Of a stretch of 64,000 nt of DNA, positions 1 to 11,500 are shown in pieces. The stretch comes from Ridgeia piscesae (Eukaryota > Annelida > Polychaeta > Sabellida > Siboglinidae): assembly GCA_025642075.2 (NCBI GenBank), contig JAODUO010000061.1, forward strand, positions 12,501-76,500, given 5' to 3'. The notes below the pieces were generated by a model. The model did no database searches and was not told the origin of the DNA. It worked only from the letters and a program-made list of their open reading frames with translations. The first letter of the stretch is position 1; each line of letters begins with the position of its first letter. Position numbers and translations under genes: made by a program.

Positions 1-93
1 ATTTTATGTTGCGCCATATTCATCAGTGGTCGCCATTCCTTGGATGAAAATAATGCACTAATAGCACAATTAAAACAATGTAACACATATTCA

Positions 94-97
<4 letters not shown>

Positions 98-170
<73 letters not shown>
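98..170. repeat. (TA)n microsatellite
   Basis: An uninterrupted alternating TA run of about 73 bases, the first of three such tracts within 420 bases. Confidence 0.97.
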
Positions 171-172
<2 letters not shown>

Positions 173-297
173 ACCATCGTTTTTTCTTCTTAAATATTCA
201 TTTCATGTGTGTCTATAATATTGTGTAAACATTATTTTACATAAATATATCTATTAAGTGTCTTACATGTATATACATAAAATGATATACATATACA

Positions 298-301
<4 letters not shown>

Positions 302-341
<40 letters not shown>
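302..341. repeat. (TA)n microsatellite
   Basis: A pure TA dinucleotide run of about 40 bases. Confidence 0.97.
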
Positions 342-343
<2 letters not shown>

Positions 344-367
344 AACTTAGTATATATATAACATCAA

Positions 368-370
<3 letters not shown>

Positions 371-418
<48 letters not shown>
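371..418. repeat. (TA)n microsatellite
   Basis: A pure TA dinucleotide run of about 48 bases, set apart from the previous tract by a short AT-rich spacer. Confidence 0.97.
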
Positions 419-421
<3 letters not shown>

Positions 422-3400
422 GTCAAGTTTGCGTTACTATTACTTAAAACATATAAAGTCAATACGGTTGTACGCTGTGTTTATACCAACATCACATTCT
501 TCTGACGGGCAGTAGGGTTAACATCATCGCAAGCCAAGGGGAATATATATATATATCTTGACGACGATTAAAAGATATCAAATCGATGGCTTTGACGCAG
601 CAACAAAGTAATTATAGAATTTATCTAAGTTTTCGTTTTGGTAAATTACCCAGCGGATACAATTAAGCATGTGAGTGTGTGTCAACTGCGAAGATACTAG
701 TGTTGTTAGTCATGTCTGTGTGAGTCGTCGTTACCTTGATCTCTCTGGTTCGTGACTAAACTACACTGATTTATCAATTACAGTACACAGAGGTCTGAGA
801 AGACGTCAACGAGACAGGTGGTATATTTCAATGTGTCAGTCTTTACAGTAATGGAGTAATCTGGTTCCAAGATACGTACCCATACATTTTCCAACCATGG
901 CATAGTTACCTACTTGTACAGTCATAGAATCCAGGTAAAAAACCAAGTAATTGGTGTCTCTACCGAATGACAATGCCAGGCAGCCGTAATTTGCATAAGT
1001 TACTGAGACCTTTCATGTTGCAGGTGTTTCTTCATTCTGAGTATCTATGCTCATCAAAAAGTACTGTTGTCACTAGCAGTTCGGCATAGGGCTGATAAAC
1101 ACGACGACCACGGCGTGTCTCCTAATGTTGCAACGTTCTAGGGCCTAGGAGACACACCGAAATAAAATAAAAATATCTGGGAACATTACACGTTACTAAC
1201 TGTTCCCAAACCGACGCCAAATACACTGTAGTATGATTGCTGGCAATAGGTCCAGATCCCACGATTAGCGGAGGTGAATTTAATCAAGTTAATCTCTATT
1301 TCCGGCTGCGCGTGGCGTGTTTGACTAGGCGGAAGACGCGGACCGGAAGTCTGGAAAAGTGACCAGATTACAATAGTTCAATACACGAATACACCGTTCG
1401 AAAACTGTATTCTATCGTGATGTCATGAAACTCTCGGCAGGCCTGTCAATAAATCGTTGACGACGCAAAACGAACTTACCACGTGTCGTCAAACGGTGGC
1501 ACATGTTTGCCTCAGCTGCTGGTTTAAGGTTAAGCCTATATTATAGTTATCGTTATTGTTAATTTGCCGCACTAACTCTGCGTTACATAGATTGGTTCGG
1601 TATCTGTCAGTAAGGCTTAAAATTAATACGTTGCGCATTAAAACTAGGACCAGAGAAGTCGGCTAAACTACCACCGTACTGTCAGTTCGGATGAACTCTG
1701 CTTGGACATGCATATTGATATTTAATACTATTGGCAAGGTGGTGGATAACATTTGTGTTTAAGCACACGCATAAGGAATGCGATATAACGTAAGCCAATG
1801 GCTGTGAAGAGCGCCACACGTAGACTAGTATACACTCGGTGAGAGTTAAGTTCAAGCACATCGTGTAAAATGTTTACTATTTCTGAATCTGAATCTGAAT
1901 GGGATACGTCGTAAAGAAGCCAATAGTGGCTATTATATACGACGGGGGTGTGTGCGCATGTTATTGAGTGTTTGAGCCGCAGGTCAGGCGACTGAAATCA
2001 GTTTAATCATATTTATATTGTAATGTTAGCTAGGGAAGTCATATGTAAAGTTCTGTGAACGCTATGGATATAGGCACTATATACAAATAAAGATTATTAT
2101 TACAAATAAAGATCATTATTATTATAAATACAGACTAATATTAAAAAATAAATATTAAAAATATAGACTATCATTAAAAATAAAGATTATTAGGCCTATT
2201 ATCCGCGCTGAAATACGGAATTCGTGTGGGTGTTGTGAAGAAGGTCGCATTCGTTGGCCAACTCTTGGTGTGCTGGTATTAGTTACTATGTCATCATACA
2301 TCCATCTGACGTTTGGCTTTCATCGGTTTATTTTGCCCTGAATCATTGTGTTCAATGCGGGATGACACTGATCGTTGTTATTTCTGTATATCATCATGAT
2401 GAGAGTAAATGTTTTACGCCTGTCCGCATTAGAAATGGCTACATACATTTCATGACATTTTCAGTCCATCTTAGAAATGCATAACATTCTTCTTATGCGC
2501 CACAACTTGAATGAGTTCAATCTCAATTCATTTCATTTGAAATTAGTCCATGTTTCAGCAGAATATGTTATTATAGTCGGACTAAATGTAGTCTCTAAGC
2601 GTGGCAGTGTATATGTGAAAGGTTGACGTAGAAGTGTGTAATGTTCCTGCCCGCCCAAAATGTGACTAACTGGCGCGTACCAAATCATATCCAAATCCAA
2701 AATGAGACTTAACCTGTTTAGCAGTTGGAACATTGGTGAGGTTGGATAGCCACAGTGGCACCAACAGAGCCAAACTTGGATCGATAACATACCGTGAAAA
2801 TATAGTGTTAAACAAATCTTGGTCAATTACTCTACAAGTAATTATACAGAAAATAATTATATGTTTTTAGACATGTTAACTCTAAACGTTCCCGTGTTCA
2901 CATTTCGATTACGATGGCCACAGTGGTCGATTACTATCGGTCAACTAATTACAATGGGGGTGTATTCAACATATTCTGCTCCATTAGAAAGGGCATACGT
3001 GGCGGGGCATGCGAGTATTGGATCCATGGCATATTGTATGATGCTCCGCACAACGTCATCTGTCGACAAATTAACTCCTGTGTAGACCTACTGAATTAAC
3101 TGAATTAAGTTATGCAAGTGAATAGCCGAATGACTGTATATAAATAGATTTATATTCGTCGACTGTAATTCAACCGTTTGTTGCCGTCGCCTCGGCCTTC
3201 CGATATCGACATTCCCGTCGTTACAGTCATTAACTTATGCTGATACTGCTGCGTAAAAACGACGCGCAGCTTATATCGATTACAAACTGGAAAATTGTTG
3301 GAGAAAAAAACGACACCTAGACACGAAGTCAACCGACTGATCGGTGCGAGCCAATAACGTTATAAAAACGACAGTTCCAACCTTGGTAAATGAGGTGTCT

Positions 3401-4300
3401 TTGAAGCATCAGACTAAGTTTATTCTGCGTAGATTCATACGCATCTATCACCTACGCTCCGTCGTAAGGATGAATGGTCCGTACACAGAGAAAAGTGCAG
3501 TGAACCCCGACATGACCGGAGCTCACCGTTCAAGACGGCATGTGCCGCGAACGCTTATCAGATCTAGTTACCGTCTAATTCCGCGCAAGTCAACAACGGA
3601 TTACTCGTCACGCATGGCCGCACAGTTCCGCTAAGTCGGCGCCGCTGACCTAACAACGCTATCGTCAACAGACGCGGCCGCCGGCAGCTGTAACGCGCTG
3701 GTCGTGACGCCAGTCGAGTTAACGGTGAGGAACCAGTCCGGGTCGAAGGGACGAGACTACAACCATGTTTCACCTGACGTATCCCGAGCTGGCGTCGTTC
3801 TGCTCTTGGCCAGAGCTGGGGTGAGTTATGTTACTGCCGTGCTTGCGAGAACACGCCCGGCTCTTCTTGGCGCGGCGACGCGCAACGATTATGCCCTCGG
3901 AACTCCCTCGTTAAACCCCACTTCCGGTTCGCCCCAGTCTTGAGTTGAATAACAGAGCGATCATTGGGCTCCTGTATATGTACGTGACAATACTCCATGT
4001 GGTTTATATAGATCTGGTTTTAATGTAATGAGCGTTTACCAGTTCACACCGATCAAACGGCTGTGAGAGAATTAATTTCGTGTAACTAAAGTGCTGGCGC
4101 GTTAGCTGCAAGGCATAGTGGTATTCAGCGAAGGTGTCAACACGATAGCGATGCCTGGTCGGTGGACTGTTGTAAGCAAAGTAGCAGTAATTAATCATGC
4201 CACCATTGAAGCGTGTTAATACGGAAGAATATAACTAAATTGTTGCTTACTTTTGGCGGTACGTCCTATCTGTATGTGCAACTGCGTGCATGCGCGTAAA

Positions 4301-4484
<184 letters not shown>

Positions 4485-5189
4485 ACCCACCACTACTAAT
4501 ATGACGTCACACACCTGATAACAAGAAAGGTATGCGGTGTCCATTAACCACGGACGGTGTCGCATTACCAATACTCTGACTGTGTTTGCTCAACAAACAG
4601 AGCCACGAACACACCTAGTTTGTGTATAAGGCCTATATATTCCCCGCATGATGTTGCCATTTCAAAATGCTTGGCAAACCCTATCAAACCTGCCGCCATT
4701 TTGGCAGGCAACCAAACTCAGATAACATTTATCTTGTGAAACTCAATTAATATCAGCTGCCGTGACATTGCAGTCCTCTCACATGCCATGTTCTACGGGG
4801 CATACACCGATAGGTTAGTTTGTATGCATGTATACACCCGGCAGGCATTTTACATCACTGCATCTGTCTCGAGTCTCACGCACGCGCCAGTTTATCATTG
4901 CTGAATGACATAATATTCAGAACACTATTGTTGAATGACACACAACAGTTGGCTGGGGTCTCGATGCACGCGCTGATTAATCACTGCTGAATTATGTAAT
5001 ATTCTTCGAAACGTCCGGCAAACATGCGTTCTCACACGCATGTGTGCTCATTAGTGGATACAACCTTGCCTTCCGTCTGTGCGTGTCGCATTTCATAGGG
5101 AAATATTTTTTATATATTATTCTTAATGGTTCTGCGTACACGTTGTCACTCTGTAATTACAGTAACATGGTTTGTTGATTTGTTTTCAG

Positions 5190-5211
5190 GTGCCTCGCCC
5201 GTGTACTTGGG
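5190..5211 (+). CDS. Gene 1 microexon, 22 nt
   Basis: It is bounded by a good acceptor (TGTTTTCAG) and a strong donor (GTAAGT). In phase it reads CLARVLG and joins directly to FPADLFEKH in the next exon. Its size makes it the least certain of the internal exons, but both splice sites are strong and the phase fits. Confidence 0.55.
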
Positions 5212-5487
5212 GTAAGTGTGGAAATCGCCCATGCCCAGAGCACAGATAGTATCTCATGTTTCCGCGGACACATATACCCCGACATAGTTACTCACGCATG
5301 CACGCCAGCTCGAACACACACATACACGCGCGACACAATCACACACACATTCATAATCACGCACACACGTACGCACTCATTCCACACATAAACAGACACA
5401 GTCACAAACACACATACGCGCGAACTCACACACGCATACGCACAAACACGCACATGCACGCACACGCACACGCACGCACATGCACGC

Positions 5488-5563
<76 letters not shown>

Positions 5564-8500
5564 AGTCACCCACTCACTCCCTCATTCACACCAACACCAA
5601 CACCATTCCACACCATCACACACATTGCCACACACACCTTGCCGACACACACACACGCACACACACACACACACTACACACCACCCCCCAACACACACAC
5701 ATGCACAGTCATACCCGTAATTGCTTTCGCTGGACGAACGCCAACTATGCTCGACGTGGCTAATAGTCTACGTGATAAATTGTCTACATGACGAACTAAA
5801 CAACTACACGTCACTGTTGGAAATATATTCACGACAACTAGTATTTATTTGTTCACGTTGACTTTTTGCTGTGTTCAGTTCCCAGCCGACCTGTTCGAAA
5901 AACACATTCCCAAACACCGCAAGCCGTCTGGCGGAGGCCTACCAATGAAGGTGAACCTAATCGTTACTATTTCCCGTAATCATTGCCACAGTCGAAACAT
6001 GTAAACATGACTAGGTGCGCGACCCGATTCAGTCGACAGTGTAATCATCGACTGAATACCCATGCTGCGATAAAACTTAATTACATGTCCTGCGTATATA
6101 AATATACGCCTGATCGCACGGAAGACACGGGCACACACAATAGACCCTATTTGTTCGTGTCGTCGCTTATCATAATATTAAATGTTGATCAAACTAAGAC
6201 GAGTGTCATTAGAAAACATTAACGGTTGTGATTTCTTTGCGTATTTGTATATCGTTCCGGAGCCAATTGACAGTCTCGAGTGGGCCTGTCTACTGACACG
6301 GATTCTACATGGTGTTGTGCAGGACATTTTGGAGATCATAGAGTACACGAAGTTCTTGAATGAAGCCGTAGACAGGACCTTCAACATACATACAGACGAG
6401 TGGAACTTGGCCGTCATAAACAAGTCGCTCCGTCTACTTCACAGCAAGACTATCAGGTCATTATTTTAACGAGGAGCAATCGTTTATAAAGAGGTTCCAC
6501 GTTATGTTAACATAATTACTCATGGCCAGGTATATATGAGACACATGCGGGAAAACGGGAGGGGCCATTCGCCCCTTGAAATTTCGCATATGGTTCTGCC
6601 CCCTAGCAAAACTGAGCTTCGGTGTGGAGATTTGTGTCAGCGTCAAATCATCAGTTGGAGGTTACGGGCTAAGCCGACGTTCAACTCCCCCCAATATTGA
6701 TCTTGTTCCCGCGCCAGTGATCTGGTACTATTGTTTTCAATCGACATCAATTAAATTTGACACATTTATAAATTCGTTGTTATAGTATTCAGACTAATAT
6801 TTGTGGAATTAAGTTGTATTGTATTTGCTAATTTTTCAGAGAGGTTAATTAATTCAGTTGATATATTGTGAATCGTGTTCTATGTAGCAGATGTATTTGG
6901 TTGAAGCTACCCGGAGCTTCACGCGGTCCGAGTGGCCTTTCAGACATACGAGTCGGGAGTCTCCAACGGCATGCTGATCGACGAGAGGACGCTGCAACGC
7001 TCGCTCAAGGTCCGCCTGTTAATTTACATATTCATCACGTGACCTGTTGTTTAACAACAAGGCCCGTCAAACTTTCAGAATGGTCTACGCATGTGTGTAC
7101 ATGAAATATGCTGGATATTCCGTTATGTATTTGGTTGTAGTTGATATTGCTGAATTTTTTGAGAACTAGATACGTTGGCGTTGATAAATTTCCGGAGATA
7201 TGGATGAAAACGGGTTTGCGTTTCATCTATATTTAAACAAAGTGGATTGCAAGTCGTTTCCTATAGATATTCGCGGTATTGTTGAAGAATGCACATGGAC
7301 CGGTGTTACATTATGTTGTCAAGTTAACGTCTAAATGCTGCGTCTGGGCGCATTTGAGAACAATTTAGACAACACGTGTTAAACTCATAGAGTAACCAAT
7401 GAGACGAGCTTGAAAATACTATTTAGTACGAAAATATTTCACTCCTCCACAACTCAAATTCAATACATTTCCAGTGGTCTCTTGAATTCGAAAGTTAGAT
7501 TAGTTAATCATCTAAGCTACAAAACAGGCGCATACGGAAGTCCGACTACATATCTCAAATGTAAGTCGAATGTTAGATGACCCTGCTGCTGTTATGTAAC
7601 TAACTTAACTAAATGTCGAGCACAAATCTTACTTCCGGGCAACCACTGGTGCGCAGGAGCCTATGCGCATACTAATTTATTACCATTTTATTTGGCAAAA
7701 GTCATAGCAGAACTAGAATAATATTTGTTATATATGATTGATTACCAAGAAACAACTTTTTGACATTCAGTTAAGCGGGCGGATGATTTCGCCTCTCAAA
7801 ATGATGCACCGGATCAAGCACATGAAACAGCACTTCGATGACCCAGAGCGCATTCAACTGCACGAGTACCTCGACTTGTTGCTGTGGTAGGTCTGCCGGA
7901 CTCTCATTTGGTAGACTTGGTTTCTTTCTAGGTACACCATTCAACAAACAAACTAAGCATGTACATGTTGACTGCCCCTAAGAGAAGACGACGTTCGTGT
8001 CTGTGTAATAAATAACAATATTTTATTTTATATAGCGCCACATCCATAATTATTCATGGCACTTTACAATATTTCACTAATAAAATACATACAATTAAAA
8101 TGTTATACAATATAAATAATATTTTAAAACAAAAAAGATGTGTGTATTTAAATGAATTAATAAGTATTAAATAGAGTAGCGTTTCTAAAAAAAGACAATA
8201 AATTAAAAAAGTCAATATATTACCTCTTAGTCATAAAAGAAAGTCTTGCACTTGTATATTGTGTTCAATGGTGCATCACTAGAAAACACGGTAGACCTAG
8301 ATATTTGCCAATTTAAACAAATCAGTTGCCCACTTGCGCCTGTCGCTAGAACGAGTGACATTAATTCATACATGTCCCATTCCCATTGTTTACGGCATGT
8401 AAACTATGTAGTAAATGACATAGTATTAGAAAGAGCCATTAACGATGTAGTCGTATATACACATGTGACATCTCCTGGGAAACAGGAGGAGCTACGATGT

Positions 8501-11500
8501 TTAATGTGCGCTACTAAACAACACGTCACCGTAAGGCGAACATCTAAAAGAAGTTACGTTCACAAGAAGGCAGCCTGATTCTAGGCGCTTACATATTCCC
8601 CATTACAAATTACTTTGCTGGCTTCGATGGTGCCACTCTCTCCGCGTGGACCACTGGTGTGGTCTGTTGTTTGTTGGGCGGCACCGTATTCACAAGTACC
8701 ACTGTCACTTGTGCATTTTACCGATGAAACGTCCAACTCCCGTTCACAGGTGGATTTGCATCATCCACGCCTTTCGCTGGAGGGTGGAGCCGGCACAGCG
8801 CAACGATAGTTCTAGGTTGAGTCTATGTAGGGGGGTTGGTTTGGATTGCCAGTACTCTCTCCATTTTGATTGATAACCAATGGGGTGTTGTTTCATTTGT
8901 GGGTCAGACATATCATGGGTTCATGTGCCTGGTTGTTGAAAGGTGTGACTTCATGCGTTGTACACTAGCCATTTCTAACTAAACGTATAACAGATGGTCA
9001 GTATGTTTTGCATACGTTGCTCAGAGCCAGCACAACTGTCTGTCTCCTAGGTGTGGGTGGTACAATGCCTGTAAGCACCGACAAGTGTTCAGTTGTTTTG
9101 CTTGCTGACATCAAGTGACGACTCACAGTGAGTTATTGATGCTGACGTCCAGTATTTATGTAGGCTATGCGCACTTCTGGGCCACAGCGGTGCACAGCGG
9201 TCCGCTGGCGCGTACACCAATGCCGAAAGGCATGGCACACATTCAACTGCCTCACTGGCGAAATACCAACTAACAATAAATTCTCACTAACAACTAATGC
9301 CATCGCGTCGTAACCCTTGCAGCGTGGAAAATCACAAAATATTGACCGAAATTCCACAAGGAAACTGCACACGTACGTATCTGCATCACAGAATGCAGCA
9401 AATGCTAGCATGAATGTACCAGGGTCCTTCACTGAAGGGCATATGGCGTTCAATATAATCTTAGATCAGGATTCGTCATTAACGCTGGATGTAAGGCTAC
9501 CAACTGGTTGAGATTATTCCTGTCAACGTGAATGATTCGAAACAGGAAACCAATGCTATGGAGACGAATGGCTGTTCTGGCTGTTCTAAAGCCTCGCAAG
9601 CCTAAGGATAACGGCAAGAGATATAGACCAATATTTCTGCTCTGCATCACATACAAAACCTCAACAGACTCATGTATGGAGCTATCTAACCAATCAGCGA
9701 CTACAACTACTATGGGACAAGCTTGCTTAAGACGCGAAAGTCGACACAAGATGAAGTGACTCTTCTAACTATGCTGGTTAATTTCTAGTAAATGAAATAG
9801 ATTCATAGATTAAAATGGTTGACTCTCAGTAAACCAAACATTTTGTCCATTTGACGTCCGAGGGCCGTGCTCTGAATTGCAATCCAGTTCAGCCACGTTA
9901 TATATATGGTTTGGTGTCAGACATCGGTACTCCCCTGTTCATACCGTTGTTGGGCACAAATGAGTGGGACATTTGTCACTTACTAATCTTTCTACAAAGC
10001 ATATGTAAACGTGTTTTAGGTGCGATAAGTACGAAGAGGGAGATTTCCGGGTGGAACACATGGACCAATCAAAAGACGACTTAAGACTGTTTAAGGTAAC
10101 GGAGACCCTGTCGTAATTTAGTGGTACCAAGACATGTACGAGTATAGCGGAACCTAGAGCGTATCAGTCTGGGCATCGATAGGCAGTGTGAATCGAATAA
10201 TGTTGATGTAGTATGGGGTGTAGTTAATCTTGATAGAATATCGCGTAGTGTTTTTGAAGAAAATGTTTTTGCGATGTTTTTATTGAGTGACAATGTGCGG
10301 CCAATATCGACTCTTACGTTATCTTGTGCCATTTAAACAGGCGTTCCTGCCAGTTTTGTATTTAGGTGAGCTTTGGACCACACGTTTGGCGATAGGGCCT
10401 ATAAGTCGATAGTTCCGACCATCTGCTCATCGACCCATAGACGCAATCCTGATATGTTAATAAACCACATCCGGGGTTTCAGTTGGTCGACTTTGACACA
10501 CTGTTGTCCCACTACGACGAGCGACTGACGCGCTCCCTCGACCGGAAGTACCTGGAGCAGGAGTGGGGCTTCAGCAAAGTGCAGCACGGCAGCGCGCAGA
10601 TGCCACGCGATATACTACCAGTCGATCCGGCCTACCGTCAGAGGCAGGCGAGTGCTAGGAAAATGTCCCTCAACGTACCTTCATGCCTACGTGTGCTATT
10701 GTTGATATAAATGTACCAATTTTATTGTTTATGTTTCGTTTGAATGAAACCATTCTGGGACAACTGGTATGCGTTCACAATTTGTTTTGCAGAGTTTAAA
10801 ATTATATATGCTATCCATCCCTACTCCTGAACGCAAGCAGATGGTATGTAGGCCCCCTATAAGCCCATCGAATACCTATTTCGCTCCGGAGTCATATAGG
10901 GCAACGTAGGGGTTTAAAGCTAGGGTACCCACCCCTAGGGTTTTTCATTAGTATTACGTTCTTATGACTACAACTTGCGTATTGAAGATTTACTGCCTGC
11001 CAACTTGTGTTTATTTATTTTATTAAGCTCGGAACAATGTTCGCAGTTGGAAAGATTCCGGCCGCAACACGTTCAAATGGTAAACAAAACATCCAGTGTC
11101 AAAGAAAATTGGCAATAATGCAGAGTTAACCGCAGTACCCTCTGATGTTTTAACTTTCCCACGTTCTAGATAGGACACTCCCAGTTACAAATTACTGCTC
11201 GACTAATTCTGGGCAGAGGAGCTGGCACCCTCCCTTTAATTAGAGATGTCTGCCCTCTCCCTCACTGGATCCACCCCTCAATAGAACCTACCGTTACAGG
11301 TGCGGCGTCATGGAAGCAGATACCACCGCCTGAAGACGGAGCTAGACTTATCGCAGCGAGACCTCAGTGTCGCCCGGGCTGGCTTCCTGCGGGACGCAGG
11401 ACAGGGTGCGCGGGGACAGGGACTGGCGGCGGAGTTACAGAGCCCGCGACAAGACACACCCGTGTCGCGTCCACTGTCCGTGCAAGAGATGCACGAGTCG

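Noticed and set aside
787..819. Possible small exon ending CGAGACAG|GTGGTA
   Set aside because: It would exit in a phase that does not fit 5190, and nothing else supports it.
3344..3943. CpG-rich open frames that might be upstream exons of gene 1
   Set aside because: Frames are interrupted (TAA at 3632) and no donor/acceptor pair gives a phase 2 exit to 5190; composition alone is not enough.
8246..8873. Open frames between gene 1 exons (for example His/Cys-rich at 8646)
   Set aside because: No transposase or zinc-finger pattern holds up, and the phase-correct exon for this gap was found at 10020-10095.
9133..9453. 106-codon minus-strand frame
   Set aside because: Intronic in gene 1, with no recognisable family; probably chance or an unidentifiable transposon piece.
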